A stretch of 41,087 nt of DNA from Arenimonas fontis. Lineage in GTDB: Bacteria > Pseudomonadota > Gammaproteobacteria > Xanthomonadales > Xanthomonadaceae. The notes below the pieces were generated by a model. The model saw only the letters and a program-made list of their open reading frames with translations. It was not told the DNA's origin and searched no databases. The translations under genes were made by a program, and so were the position numbers. The DNA lies in NCBI RefSeq assembly GCF_008386465.1, contig NZ_VUOD01000014.1, positions 1-41,087 on the forward strand, read 5' to 3'. This document shows positions 28,762 through 38,119 of this stretch, piece after piece. How positions within the stretch are numbered: the first letter of the stretch is position 1; the number at the start of each line of letters is the position of its first letter.

Positions 28762-29796
28762 ATGCCGCCCTCCCCCCTCCATGCTGCCGCCCGCCCGCTG
28801 GACGTGCTCTGGCAGGCCCGGGCCCTGCTCTGGATCATGCTCGGCGGGGAGGGCCTGGCGGCCGTGCTGGCCCTGGCCCCCGGCCTTCCGGAAGATCGCT
28901 GGGTGTATTTCGGCCTCGCCTCGCTGTGGATCCAGTGGACCAGCCTGCTCACTCTCGGCGTGCTGTATCTGGCCCGGCGGCGATTGAATCGCCTGCCACC
29001 GCAGAGGGTCGCCGCCGTCGCCCTGGCGGTCGGCCTGGCCGTGTGCTGGCTGCTGACCCTGCTGATCAGCCTGATGCTGGGCCCCGGAGACCCGGCCCGG
29101 CCGGTTGACTGGGTAGACCTGGGCCTGCAGGTGTCGGGCATCACCCTGACCGTGGGCCTGCTGGGGCTGGCCGCCTTCGACAACCATTGGCGTGGCCGCC
29201 TGGCCGCGGTCCGGGCCAAGCAGGCCGAACTGGAGGCCTTGCAGGCCCGCATCCGGCCGCATTTCCTGTTCAACACGCTCAACACGGGAGCGGCGCTGGT
29301 TCATGCCAGACCGGGCGAGGCGGAACGCCTGCTGCTGGATCTGTCGGACCTGTTCCGCGCGGCCCTGGCCGGGCCCGGCGAGTTGCCGCTGGAAGACGAG
29401 CTGGGGCTGGCCCGGCGTTATCTGGAAATCGAAGCCCTGCGATTCGGGCCGCGCCTGCAGGTGGCCTGGCAGCTGCCCGAGCCGCTGCCACCGGTGCGGG
29501 TGCCGACGCTGTCCATCCAGCCGCTGGTCGAGAACGCCATCCGCCACGGCATCGAGCCCTCGCCGCAGGGCGGGCGCCTGGACATCGAGGTCGAGCAGGA
29601 CGCGGCCGAGGTCCGGATCATGGTGCGCAACGACCTGCCCGCCCCCGGCACGCGGCCGGCGCCCGGCCACCAGGTCGGCCTGGCCTCGGCGCGCGAGCGC
29701 GTCGAGGCCCTGAGCGGCGGCCAGGGCCGGCTGGAGACGCGGGTGGAGGACGGGCGCTACGTCGCCGTCATCCGCCTGCCGCGGACGGCCGCCTAG
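28762..29796 (+). CDS. AlgZ/FimS-like LytS-type sensor histidine kinase
   Basis: The 344-residue protein has about four membrane segments in residues 20-150, then the His_kinase (PF06580) H-box QARIRPHFLFNTLNT with His167 and the ATPase N-box LVENAIRHG (Asn258). The G-box is shortened, as usual in this family. In Pseudomonas the orthologous FimS/AlgZ works with AlgR to switch on the fimU-pilVWXY1E operon. Here the gene is divergent from just that operon, but no LytTR response regulator follows; ppnN overlaps its 3' end by 4 bp on the other strand. The start at 28762 is supported by an AGGGACC ribosome binding site. Confidence 0.85.
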   Translation: MPPSPLHAAARPLDVLWQARALLWIMLGGEGLAAVLALAPGLPEDRWVYFGLASLWIQWTSLLTLGVLYLARRRLNRLPPQRVAAVALAVGLAVCWLLTLLISLMLGPGDPARPVDWVDLGLQVSGITLTVGLLGLAAFDNHWRGRLAAVRAKQAELEALQARIRPHFLFNTLNTGAALVHARPGEAERLLLDLSDLFRAALAGPGELPLEDELGLARRYLEIEALRFGPRLQVAWQLPEPLPPVRVPTLSIQPLVENAIRHGIEPSPQGGRLDIEVEQDAAEVRIMVRNDLPAPGTRPAPGHQVGLASARERVEALSGGQGRLETRVEDGRYVAVIRLPRTAA

Positions 29797-31172
29797 CCGA
29801 CCACCCGGTAGCAGGGTTCGTAGCGGCCGGAGATCTTCATGCGCCGCTGCTCCACGAAGGCGGCCAGCAGCTGGTCGAGGGCGCGCATGATGTCCTTGTC
29901 GCCATCGATCTGGAACGGCCCGTGCTTCTCGATCTGCCGCATGCCGATTTCCTTGACGTTGCCGGCGACTATGCCGGAGAAGGCCCGGCGCAGGTCGGCC
30001 GCCAGCAGGTGCAGCGGCTGGTCGCGGTGCAGGTTCAGCGCGCCCATGGCGGCATGGGTCGGCTCGAACGGCTGCTGGAACTCGAAGGGCACGTGCAGCG
30101 ACCAGTTGAAGAAGAAGGCGTCCTTGCCGTCCAGCCGGTGCTCGCGCACCTTGCGCAGGCCTTCCTTCATCAGCCGGGCCACCCTGGCAGGGTCGTCCAC
30201 GACGATCTGGTAGCGGCTGGTCGCCGCCTCGCCCAGGCTGAGGCGCAGGAACTGGTCTATCTGCTCGAAGTAGGCCGCCGATTCGGCCGGGCCGGTCAGG
30301 ATCAGCGGGAAAGGCAGAGTCTCGTTCTCGGGGTGCAGCAGCAGGCCGAGCAGGTAGAGGATCTCTTCGGCCGTGCCGACGCCGCCCGGGAACACGATGA
30401 TGCCATGACCGAGCCGGACGAAGGCCTCCAGGCGCTTCTCGATGTCCGGCATGATCACCAGGTGGTTGACTATCGGGTTGGGCGACTCGGCGGCAATGAT
30501 GCCTGGCTCGGTGATGCCGATGTAGCGTGGCTTCCAGTGCCGCTGCTTGGCATGGGCGATGGTGGCGCCCTTCATCGGCCCCTTCATGGCGCCCGGGCCG
30601 CAGCCGGTGCAGATGTCCAGGCCGCGCAGGCCCAGCTCGTAGCCCACCTTCTTGGTGTACAGGTACTCGGCGCGGTTGATCGAATGGCCGCCCCAGCAAA
30701 CCACCAGGTTCGGATCCTGGAAGGACTTCATTACCCTGGCGTTGCGCAGGATTTCGAACACGGCTTCGGTGATGCCAACGCCGGTGCCCAGGTCGAAACG
30801 CGGACTGGCGGCGATCTCGTTGGCGTTGTAGACGATGTCGCGGACCACCGCGAACAGGTTCTCGGCGATGCCGCGGATGATCTCACCGTCCACGAAGGCG
30901 GTGGCCGGGGCGTTGCGCAGCTCGATCTTGATGCCGCGGTCCTGCTGCTGCACCTCGATGGCGAAATCCGGGTACCGCTGCGAAGCCTCGCGCGGGTCGT
31001 CGGAATCACTGCCGGTGGTCAGCACCGCCAGGGCGCAGCGGCGCAACAGTTCGCCCAGGCCGCCCTGACTGGCATCGCGCAGGCGGGCCACTTCGACCCG
31101 CGACAGGATGTCCAGGCCGCCGCGGGGGGAGATGCGTGCATTGACCGTGGCATCGGTGGAGGGATGGTCCAT
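29793..31172 (-). CDS. ppnN: Nucleotide 5'-monophosphate nucleosidase PpnN
   Basis: The 459-residue protein is a PpnN/YgdH orthologue, a Rossmann-fold (LOG-like) nucleosidase that cleaves purine and pyrimidine monophosphates and is activated by (p)ppGpp in E. coli. Signature segments are CWGGHSINRAEYLYTKKVG, CTGCGPGAMKGPMKGATIA and VFPGGVGTAEEILYLLGLL, the last being the PGGxGTxxE motif. Length equals the family's (about 450-460). It helps balance nucleotide pools during stress. It is convergent with the histidine kinase gene, with a 4-bp stop-codon overlap. Confidence 0.95.
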   Translation of the reverse strand: MDHPSTDATVNARISPRGGLDILSRVEVARLRDASQGGLGELLRRCALAVLTTGSDSDDPREASQRYPDFAIEVQQQDRGIKIELRNAPATAFVDGEIIRGIAENLFAVVRDIVYNANEIAASPRFDLGTGVGITEAVFEILRNARVMKSFQDPNLVVCWGGHSINRAEYLYTKKVGYELGLRGLDICTGCGPGAMKGPMKGATIAHAKQRHWKPRYIGITEPGIIAAESPNPIVNHLVIMPDIEKRLEAFVRLGHGIIVFPGGVGTAEEILYLLGLLLHPENETLPFPLILTGPAESAAYFEQIDQFLRLSLGEAATSRYQIVVDDPARVARLMKEGLRKVREHRLDGKDAFFFNWSLHVPFEFQQPFEPTHAAMGALNLHRDQPLHLLAADLRRAFSGIVAGNVKEIGMRQIEKHGPFQIDGDKDIMRALDQLLAAFVEQRRMKISGRYEPCYRVVG

Positions 31173-31232
31173 CTTCGGGTTTCCGTGCTTGCTCTCAATG
31201 TGTCTCGGCCGCCCACTGTAGCGGAAAAGAAA

Positions 31233-31256
31233 ACGGCCGGCGTTGCCGCCGGCCGT
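31233..31256. terminator. Terminator downstream of the Oar-like receptor gene
   Basis: ACGGCCGGC and GCCGGCCGT pair across a 6-base loop. On the minus strand the stem is followed by TTTCTTTTCC, serving the receptor gene that ends at 31283. Confidence 0.75.
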
Positions 31257-31282
31257 TCTGGACCTGAAACCCCGCTCCGGCT

Positions 31283-34200
31283 TCAGAACCGGTAGCGGAA
31301 GCCCACCTGAACCGACCAGCGGGACTCGCCGGCGTTGTCACGAACGAAGGTGCCGTCGGGCGTGTTGAACCGGTACACGTACTTGCCGGTAACCGGATCG
31401 ATGCCGCCGTACTCGACGATACCCCGGTTCAGGGGGAAACCGACCTCTTCGATGCGGCCCCAGTCGTCGTTGATCAGGTTGCCGACGTTCAGGACGTCCA
31501 GCCAGATCTCCGACTTGTGGCCTTCGAAAAAGCCCGGCAGCTCCTGGGATATACGCACGTCGAAAGTGTTCACCCAAGGCGCGCGCTCGCCGTTACGCTC
31601 CGCCACCCGGCCGCGGTACCTGGCCAGTTCCGGATTGGCATCGAGGTAGGCGAAGAAAGCCGCTTCCTCGGCCGCCGAACCGAACAGGACGTCGCCAGGG
31701 CCAGTCGGCACGTACAGCAGATCGTTGCCGAAGATGCCGTCGCCGTTGGCATCGTTGTCGAAGGTGTAGCTGAACGGCTTGCCGGAACGGCCCTCGAAGA
31801 AGACCGAGAACTCGGTCTTGTAGTTGTCGAAGAAGAAATGCCGGTAGGTCATCGCCGCGGTGAAGCGGTCGCGGACCGTGTAGTTCGAACGGGATGCCAC
31901 TTCCTCGTTGGGGTTGAAGATGGCCCGGCCGTTCCAGTTGGAGATGGCGCGGCTGGAGGTCAACGGGCTCACTTCAGTGGCGTTGTTGAACGAGTAGCCG
32001 ACCTGCCAGAACAGGTTGCTGTCGTTGGTGAACGGCTTGGTCAGCGAAACCGTCAGGCTCTGGCCGTTGCCCTTGCCAGTGGGACGGGCGAGGACCACGT
32101 CGCGATAGGCGGAATCGCGATTGGCGCGGTTCAGCACTCCGCTGCCGCTCGGGTTGGAACCGAACTGGGTCCAGTTGGCGGGATCGTAACCGGCGGCGTT
32201 CCAGTACATCAGACGGCCATCCGGCCCGACGCCGGTGGGCGCGCCCAGATTCAGGTGCTCGTAGAAGATCGCCTGTTCCACCTCGGTGAACAGCAGTTCG
32301 GCGGTGGCGACCAGCCCCCAGAAGGGGAGCTCGTGGTCGAATGCCAGGTTCGCCTTCCACACCGACGGCTGCTCCAGGTCCGGATGGATCAGGTCGACGT
32401 CGGCCGCCGGGGGAACCGAGACCGGGGTCGGCTGGTTGTCGGGATCTGGCTCGAAGACGCCCACGCCCAGACGGTCCTCGTACACGGCGATGGTGAGGCC
32501 GTTATTCGTGTAGGGGTTGGCCAGCCACACGTTGGCGGCGGAGCCCTGGAACAGGCCGAAACCGCCGCGCAACTGGGTCGGACGCTCGGTGTCGAACGTG
32601 TAGTTGAAGCCGAAGCGCGGCTGGATCAACTCATTGCCGTCGATGGTGGCGGTGTTGTCGTAACCAAAGGTGGAAAGCACGTCGGCGTTGAACGGCGGAC
32701 GATCGTCCACGGACGGCACGTCCAGGCGCAGGCCGAACTGCAGCGTCAGGTTGTAGTTGACCGACCAGGTGTCCTGAACGAACAAACCGAGGTTGTCGAG
32801 GGTGAAGTCCGCGGCGGCGTCGTTGACGTTGCCCGTCGTCGAGGTGCGGTACAGGTAACTGTCGTAGGCGCCGGTCTCGAAGTCGGCCAGGCTGGTGAAG
32901 CGGTAGTTGCCCAGCGACGACTCCAGGAACAGGTTGAAGATGTCGTTGGACTCGTAGTCGGCGCCGAATTTCACCTGATGGTCACCGATGAACCAATCGG
33001 CAGCGAAATAGGCGTTGAAAGTTTCGGTCTGCAGCAGATTCGCGTGACGGAACTGCTCGGTGCCGCCGGCGATTTCAGCGGGCCCGAGATCGATGATGAC
33101 CTGCGGCAGGCGGGAGAAGGTCTGCGGCGCGGACTCGTACTCGCGGTAACTCAGCTTGACCTCGGTCGACAGGTTGTCACTCCAGTCGCTGTACAGCTGG
33201 GCGACATAGGTATCGAAAGTCTTGACCTGGTCGTACCAGTGGCTGGAAAGGGAGAACTCGTCGCTGTCGAGGTTCGGCGTGATCAGCTGGTTCTGCTCCA
33301 CCGAGGTGTAGCGGAAGCTGGCGCGGTGGTTTTCGTTGATGTTCCAGTCGAACTTGACCAGGACGTTCTCGGTTTCGTTCTTGAGATCGCCGATGCTCGT
33401 TCCGCCGATGTCGAAGCCCCAGACATCGCGGGCGATACGCTGGGCCTCGGCCACGTCGGCGGAGGTCAGGCCGCTGATCGGGTTCGAGCAGGCCACGTCG
33501 GACGGGCAGAAGTCGGGACGCGGCGAGGAGCGGGTGAACTTCTCGTAGTTCAGGAAGAAGAACAGCGTGTCCTTGATCAGCGGGCCGCCGAAGGTTCCAC
33601 CGTAGGTCTCTTCGTCAATGAACCCGTTGAACTCGTTGCCGTCCGGGTCGTCGCCGACCATGTCGGAATCGCGATAGATGTAATACAGCGAACCACTGAA
33701 CTCGTTGGTGCCCGACTTGGTTACGGCGTTGATGTTGGCGCCGGTGTACCTGGTCTGGGTGACGTCGTAGTTCGCGACGTTGACCTGGACCGCCTCGATG
33801 GTGTCGATCGAGATCGGCTGCCGTTCCGTCGGCAGGTTGTTCGATTCCAGGCCGAAGGTATCGTTGGTGGTGACGCCGTCGATGGTGATCGAGTTGTACC
33901 GGGTGTTCTGGCCGCCGGCGGAGATCTCGCCGCGCTCCTTGTCGGTCTGGGAGATGCGTGGATCCAGACGGACGTAGTCCTGGAGGTCGCGGCGGATGGA
34001 CGGGAAGCCTTCCAGCTGGTCGGAGGTGAGGTCGGTGCCGGTGCCGAACTTGGTCGGGCTGAACACGGTGGAGCCCAGCTCCCCGGTCACCGTGATGGCC
34101 TCGAGTTCGGTGGCCTGGGCCGCGGCCAGGTCCACGTTCACCGAGGAGGATTCGCCCAGTACCAGGTACACGTTCTCCTGCACCTCGCTCTGGAAGCCGT

Positions 34201-34468
34201 CGCGGATCACGGTGACGGTATACGGGCCGCCCACGCGCAGGCCGCGGGCGCTGTAACGGCCGCTGGCATCGGTGGTGGCGCGGGAGGTGGTACCCGAGGG
34301 AGTGTGGACGATGATCACCTCGGCGCCGGCGATCGGCTGACCCTGTTCGGAGGTCACGACGCCGCCGAGGGCAGCGGAGGTCTGCTGCGCGAAGGCCGGA
34401 GCGGCGGCCAGCGCGAAGGCCAGGCCGAGGGAAAGCTTCGAAAGCCGTACCCGGTTGCGATTGGTCAT
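31283..34468 (-). CDS. Oar-like TonB-dependent receptor with carboxypeptidase-like N-terminal domain
   Basis: The 1061-residue outer-membrane protein starts with a signal peptide ending AAAPAFA (about residue 24). Next comes a CnaB/carboxypeptidase-regulatory domain at about 28-110 (GGVVTSEQGQPIAGAEVIIV, then GTTSRATTDASGRYSARGL). The plug follows (GQNTRYNSITIDGVTTND), then a long beta-barrel ending VGFRYRF. This is the Oar family (myxobacterial Oar and Xanthomonadales homologues), not a siderophore receptor with a clear ligand. An upstream in-frame extension to 34603 is unsupported. It appears to be a single-gene unit; the ligand is unknown. Confidence 0.92.
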   Translation of the reverse strand: MTNRNRVRLSKLSLGLAFALAAAPAFAQQTSAALGGVVTSEQGQPIAGAEVIIVHTPSGTTSRATTDASGRYSARGLRVGGPYTVTVIRDGFQSEVQENVYLVLGESSSVNVDLAAAQATELEAITVTGELGSTVFSPTKFGTGTDLTSDQLEGFPSIRRDLQDYVRLDPRISQTDKERGEISAGGQNTRYNSITIDGVTTNDTFGLESNNLPTERQPISIDTIEAVQVNVANYDVTQTRYTGANINAVTKSGTNEFSGSLYYIYRDSDMVGDDPDGNEFNGFIDEETYGGTFGGPLIKDTLFFFLNYEKFTRSSPRPDFCPSDVACSNPISGLTSADVAEAQRIARDVWGFDIGGTSIGDLKNETENVLVKFDWNINENHRASFRYTSVEQNQLITPNLDSDEFSLSSHWYDQVKTFDTYVAQLYSDWSDNLSTEVKLSYREYESAPQTFSRLPQVIIDLGPAEIAGGTEQFRHANLLQTETFNAYFAADWFIGDHQVKFGADYESNDIFNLFLESSLGNYRFTSLADFETGAYDSYLYRTSTTGNVNDAAADFTLDNLGLFVQDTWSVNYNLTLQFGLRLDVPSVDDRPPFNADVLSTFGYDNTATIDGNELIQPRFGFNYTFDTERPTQLRGGFGLFQGSAANVWLANPYTNNGLTIAVYEDRLGVGVFEPDPDNQPTPVSVPPAADVDLIHPDLEQPSVWKANLAFDHELPFWGLVATAELLFTEVEQAIFYEHLNLGAPTGVGPDGRLMYWNAAGYDPANWTQFGSNPSGSGVLNRANRDSAYRDVVLARPTGKGNGQSLTVSLTKPFTNDSNLFWQVGYSFNNATEVSPLTSSRAISNWNGRAIFNPNEEVASRSNYTVRDRFTAAMTYRHFFFDNYKTEFSVFFEGRSGKPFSYTFDNDANGDGIFGNDLLYVPTGPGDVLFGSAAEEAAFFAYLDANPELARYRGRVAERNGERAPWVNTFDVRISQELPGFFEGHKSEIWLDVLNVGNLINDDWGRIEEVGFPLNRGIVEYGGIDPVTGKYVYRFNTPDGTFVRDNAGESRWSVQVGFRYRF

Positions 34469-34605
34469 GGTGTGAACCCTGGTTTTGGGATGACGAGAAG
34501 AATCCTGATGACGCGGCTTCCAGCCGCCGCACCCGTTCGGGCGGGTGTCGTGGTTCCTTGATATCTGCCGGCGGGATGCCCCCTGCTGCCCGGTCAATAA
34601 CAAGA

Positions 34606-34635
34606 GTTTAACACGGTAATCCGGTTACTTGTCAT
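34606..34635 (-). promoter_or_regulatory. Candidate promoter of the Oar-like receptor gene
   Basis: ATGACA (34635-34630) and TTAAAC (34611-34606) on the minus strand are spaced by 18 bp in an AT-rich pocket within the 245-bp gap upstream of the receptor. The leader would be about 130 bases long. Confidence 0.4.
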
Positions 34636-34713
34636 TCATGTGACAGCGCCGGGACCCCTGAAGACCCGGCCGCCAGCGCCCCTCCCGGCGCCTTGGGCGG
34701 CCACGCCGGACGC

Positions 34714-35301
34714 TCAGGCCGCCAGGTAGGCCTTGACGCCATCGAGCAGCATCTGCACCGAAATGGCCACCAACAGCATACCCATGAGCCGTTCGACCGC
34801 CACCAGCACCCGCTTGCCCAGCACCTTGTACAGGTAGGTCGCGGAGAACAGGATGGCCGCCGTGGCCGCCCAGGCCAGAACCAGGGCCAGGCTCCAGTCC
34901 AGCATCCGGCCGGGGTACTGGCTGCCCAGAAGCATCACCGCCGCCATCCCGGAAGGACCCGCCACCAGGGGGATGGCCAAGGGCACGATGAAGGGCTCGC
35001 CCTCCGGGGCGTCGCCGAACAGCCCTTCCGGACTGGGGAAGATCATCCGCAGGCCGATCAGGAACAGCACGATGCCGCCGGCGATGGCCACCGACTGCTG
35101 GCGCAGGTGCATCAGCTCCAGTACGTGCCTGCCCACCCACAGGAAAACGAACAGCACCACCAGGGCGATCAGCAGTTCGCGCGCCAGCACCACCCGTCGG
35201 CGCCTGGCCGGCAAGGGCTTGAGCAGGCCCAGGAACACCGGGATGTTGCCCAGGGGATCCAGGATCAGGAACAGCAGCAGGGCCGCCGAGAGCGTGGTCA
35301 T
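34714..35301 (-). CDS. MarC-family integral membrane protein
   Basis: The 195-residue protein has about six hydrophobic helices and the MarC/YhgN pattern: LFLILDPLGNIPVFLGLL near the start, ELLIALVVLFVFLWVG, and GGIVLFLIGLRMIF. Despite the name, MarC is not involved in multiple antibiotic resistance and its transport substrate is unknown. The ATG at 35301 overlaps the stop of the SDR gene (ATGA), so it is the last gene of a coupled grxD-SDR-marC operon. A longer start within the SDR gene is not needed. Confidence 0.85.
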   Translation of the reverse strand: MTTLSAALLLFLILDPLGNIPVFLGLLKPLPARRRRVVLARELLIALVVLFVFLWVGRHVLELMHLRQQSVAIAGGIVLFLIGLRMIFPSPEGLFGDAPEGEPFIVPLAIPLVAGPSGMAAVMLLGSQYPGRMLDWSLALVLAWAATAAILFSATYLYKVLGKRVLVAVERLMGMLLVAISVQMLLDGVKAYLAA

Positions 35302-36056
35302 GCCGGCACCCGCGGCGTCCAGACCCGGCCACGGAAAGCGGCGCCGGCCGGGGAAAGCAGATGCACGCAGGCCGGGGCATAGGCCGCCGGCGCGGGTACC
35401 CGCAGCCGGGCTTCGTCGGCATAGGCGCGCGCGCGCAGGTCGGTGCGCATCGGCCCGGGCTCCAGCCCGCTGACCCGGACGCTGCCGGTGTCGGTCTCGG
35501 CGCTGAGCTGGCGGACCAAGGCGGCCAGGGCCTGCTTGGCCAGGCCGTACGCGCCCCAGTAGGCCCCGCCTACCCTGGCCGGGTCGTCGGTGACGAAGAC
35601 GACGGCACTGTCGGACTCCTTCTCCAGATGCGGCAGGCAGGCCTGGGTCAGCAGCCAGGGCGCGCTCAGGTTCACATGCAGGCAACGCACGAAGGCCTCC
35701 GGATCGACGGTGGCCAGAGGTGCCAGACCGGTGAACTCGGCCGCGCAGTGCAGCAGGCCGTGCAGGCCGCCCAGCTCGCCCGCGACCCTGGCCGCAAGCT
35801 CGGCGAAGTCGGCAGGGTCGGCGCCGGCCAGGTCCATCGGATAGATGGCCGGCTCCGGCCCCAGGGTCTTGAGCGCGTCATAGACCCGATTGAGCTTGGG
35901 CACGCGCCGGCCCAGCAGCACGACGGTGGCGCCGGCGCGGGCGCAGGCCTTTGCTGCCTCCGCGCCCAAGCCGCCGTGGGCGCCGGTGACGACCACCACC
36001 CGCCCGGCCAGGGCATCGGCGGCGACCTCCGGCGGCGGCGCGTGGGTCGCGCTCAT
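35298..36056 (-). CDS. Short-chain dehydrogenase/reductase, YciK-like
   Basis: The 252-residue enzyme has the Rossmann glycine motif TGAHGGLG (residues about 24-31), the catalytic YGLAK (YxxxK) preceded by [20 protein letters not shown], and the NLSAPWLL region. It resembles the YciK-type SDR of gammaproteobacteria; the substrate is unknown. The start at 36056 overlaps the grxD stop as ATGA, and the stop overlaps marC in the same way, so all three genes are coupled. The Ser of the usual catalytic triad is not obvious (TDDPA in its place), which is also true of some YciK proteins. Confidence 0.82.
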   Translation of the reverse strand: MSATHAPPPEVAADALAGRVVVVTGAHGGLGAEAAKACARAGATVVLLGRRVPKLNRVYDALKTLGPEPAIYPMDLAGADPADFAELAARVAGELGGLHGLLHCAAEFTGLAPLATVDPEAFVRCLHVNLSAPWLLTQACLPHLEKESDSAVVFVTDDPARVGGAYWGAYGLAKQALAALVRQLSAETDTGSVRVSGLEPGPMRTDLRARAYADEARLRVPAPAAYAPACVHLLSPAGAAFRGRVWTPRVPA

Positions 36057-36376
36057 GCGCCCTTCTGCGCCTCGGCGACCATGCGGGCCAGCTCGCCGCT
36101 CTCGTACAGTTCGACGGTGATGTCGCAGCCCCCGATCAGCTCGCCGTTGATGAACAGCTGCGGGAAGGTGGGCCAATCGGAATAGCGCGGCAGGTTGGCG
36201 CGGACCTCCGGGTCCTCCAGCACGTTGACGGTGTGGTAGCCGACGGCGCCGGCTGCCTTCAGGGCCTGTACCGCGCGGCTGGAAAAGCCGCACATCGGAA
36301 ACTGCGGCGTACCTTTCATGAAAAGCACGATGGGATGGGACTCGACCACCGTCTTGATGCGGTCCATGACGCTCAT
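36053..36376 (-). CDS. grxD: Monothiol glutaredoxin GrxD
   Basis: The 107-residue protein is a CGFS-type glutaredoxin: [20 protein letters not shown] with the active-site Cys at 29, then [19 protein letters not shown] for glutathione binding. Monothiol glutaredoxins carry and transfer [2Fe-2S] clusters in iron-sulphur protein maturation and iron sensing. It is the first gene of a three-gene coupled operon with SDR and marC, divergent from sodB across 111 bp. Length is typical (about 105-115). Confidence 0.95.
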   Translation of the reverse strand: MSVMDRIKTVVESHPIVLFMKGTPQFPMCGFSSRAVQALKAAGAVGYHTVNVLEDPEVRANLPRYSDWPTFPQLFINGELIGGCDITVELYESGELARMVAEAQKGA

Positions 36377-36487
36377 GCGAAGCTCCGTTGCGTGGGCGCC
36401 CGTCCGGGCCGGGGCGCGATGGGGCTAGAATTATACGGCTCGGGCGCCGCCCGAAGGCGCCATCAACGGAACGAACCGGAGACAGCC

Positions 36488-37066
36488 ATGGCCATCGAAC
36501 TGCCCGCCCTGCCCTACGACCGCACTGCCCTGGAGCCGCACATCTCGGCCGAGACCATCGATTACCACTACGGCAAGCACCACCAGGCCTACGTCACCAA
36601 CCTCAACAACCAGATCAAGGGCACCGAGTTCGAGAACCTCGATCTGGAAGCCATCGTCCGCAAGGCCCAGGGAGGCATGTTCAACAACGCCGCCCAGGTC
36701 TGGAACCACACCTTCTACTGGAACTGCCTAAAGCCGGGCGGCGGCGGCGAACCGGGCGGCAAGCTCGCCGACGCCATCAACAAGGCGTTCGGCTCCTTCG
36801 CGGCCTTCAAGGAACAGTTCACCCAGACCGCGGTCACCACATTCGGCTCCGGCTGGGCCTGGCTGGTGCAGCGCCCGGACGGTGCCCTGGCGCTGGTCAG
36901 CACGCCCAACGCCGCCACGCCGATCACCGGCAACGACAAGCCCCTGCTGACCTGCGACGTGTGGGAGCACGCCTATTACATCGATTACCGCAATGCCCGG
37001 CCGAAGTACGTCGAGGCGTTCTGGAACCTGGTGAACTGGGACTTCGTCGAGAGCCAGATGGCCTGA
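36488..37066 (+). CDS. sodB: Iron superoxide dismutase
   Basis: The 192-residue enzyme converts superoxide to hydrogen peroxide and oxygen in the cytoplasm. Metal ligands are His27 (YHYGKHH), His74 in QVWNHTFYW, and Asp157 and His161 in [12 protein letters not shown]. The Gln in [15 protein letters not shown] identifies an Fe rather than Mn enzyme. The start at 36488 follows GGAGACA. Its stop codon overlaps the start of an ABC ATPase gene (TGATG). The upstream AT-rich GCTAGAATTATACGG probably contains the -10 box. Confidence 0.97.
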   Translation: MAIELPALPYDRTALEPHISAETIDYHYGKHHQAYVTNLNNQIKGTEFENLDLEAIVRKAQGGMFNNAAQVWNHTFYWNCLKPGGGGEPGGKLADAINKAFGSFAAFKEQFTQTAVTTFGSGWAWLVQRPDGALALVSTPNAATPITGNDKPLLTCDVWEHAYYIDYRNARPKYVEAFWNLVNWDFVESQMA

Positions 37067-38118
37067 TGCCCACTCCCGGGCTCCTGCTCGAAGCCGACCG
37101 GCTGTCCTGCGACTACGCGGGGCGGCCGGCCGTCCGCGAGTTGAGCCTGGACCTGCGGCCGGGCGAGCTGGGCTGCCTGCTCGGACCCAGCGGCTGCGGC
37201 AAGACCACCCTGCTGCGGGCCATCGCCGGCCTGCATCCGCCTGCGTCCGGCGCCCTGCGCCTGCGCGGCCGCGACGCCCTCCCGCTGCCGCCCGAGCAGC
37301 GCGGGCTGGGCTTCGTTTTCCAGGATCTGGCGCTGTTCCCGCATCTTAGCGTGGCGGGCAACGTCGGCTTCGGCCTGCACCGGCTGCAGCCGGCTGCACG
37401 CCGCGAACGCGTCGCCGCAACCCTGGCCCTGCTCGGCCTGGACGGTCTGGGCGGCCGTTACCCGCACGAGCTGTCCGGCGGCCAGCAACAACGCGTCGCC
37501 CTTGCCCGCTCGCTGGCGCCGCGCCCCGACCTGCTGCTGCTGGACGAGCCCTTCTCCAGCCTGGACGCCGACCTGCGCGGTCGGCTGCGCGACGAACTGC
37601 GCATTCTGCTCAAACAGCTGGGCATCGCCGCCCTGCTGGTCACCCACGACCAGGAAGAGGCCTTCGCCTTCGCCGACCGGGTCGGGGTGATGCAGGGCGG
37701 TCGGCTGCTGCAATGGGCCCCCGGCTTCGAGCTCTATCACCGGCCGGCCACCCCGTTCGTGGCCTCCTTCGTCGGCGAGGGCCGGCTGCTGCCGGCACGG
37801 GTGGCGGCCAACCGCCGCCTGCGCACTCCGCTTGGCGAACTCGATCTGCCGGCAGGCCTGGAATGCGCCGAAGGTAGCCGCGTACAGGTGCTTCTGCGAC
37901 CCGACGATCTGGTGCTGAGCGAACACGAAGGCATCGAGGCGGAGGTCGGCGCGGTCGCCTTCCGCGGAGCGGAGTCGCTGCACACGCTGGTGCTGGCCGA
38001 CGGTACCGCATTGGCGGCGCTGTTTCCCAGCCACCAGCAGAAACGCGTGGGCGAGCGGGTCCGGGTCCGACCGGACCTGGCGCACGTCGTGGTATTCCCC
38101 GCAGCCGCGGACGGCTGA
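37066..38118 (+). CDS. Orphan FbpC-like ABC transporter ATPase
   Basis: The 350-residue ATPase has Walker A GPSGCGKTT (residues about 45-53), Q-loop FVFQDLALFPHLS, signature LSGGQQQRVALAR, Walker B LLLLDEPFSSLD and switch His in THDQEE. A C-terminal TOBE-like domain begins near residue 240. It is closest in style to Fe(III)/sulfate/polyamine importer ATPases such as FbpC. No permease or binding protein is adjacent; purK is convergent one base after its end. Its start overlaps the sodB stop (TGATG), so the pair is translationally coupled. It may work with a permease encoded elsewhere. Confidence 0.88.
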   Translation: MPTPGLLLEADRLSCDYAGRPAVRELSLDLRPGELGCLLGPSGCGKTTLLRAIAGLHPPASGALRLRGRDALPLPPEQRGLGFVFQDLALFPHLSVAGNVGFGLHRLQPAARRERVAATLALLGLDGLGGRYPHELSGGQQQRVALARSLAPRPDLLLLDEPFSSLDADLRGRLRDELRILLKQLGIAALLVTHDQEEAFAFADRVGVMQGGRLLQWAPGFELYHRPATPFVASFVGEGRLLPARVAANRRLRTPLGELDLPAGLECAEGSRVQVLLRPDDLVLSEHEGIEAEVGAVAFRGAESLHTLVLADGTALAALFPSHQQKRVGERVRVRPDLAHVVVFPAAADG

Positions 38119-38119
38119 T

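Noticed and set aside
31517-34561. Long plus-strand open frame of about 1000 codons opposite the Oar-like receptor gene
   Set aside because: Its translation has no recognisable domain or signal, and the opposite strand encodes a full TonB-dependent receptor. Long antisense frames are common in GC-rich DNA.
36388-37065. Extension of the ABC ATPase frame upstream over sodB
   Set aside because: The extension is the shadow of sodB in another frame; the ATPase starts at ATG 37066 with a normal N-terminus.
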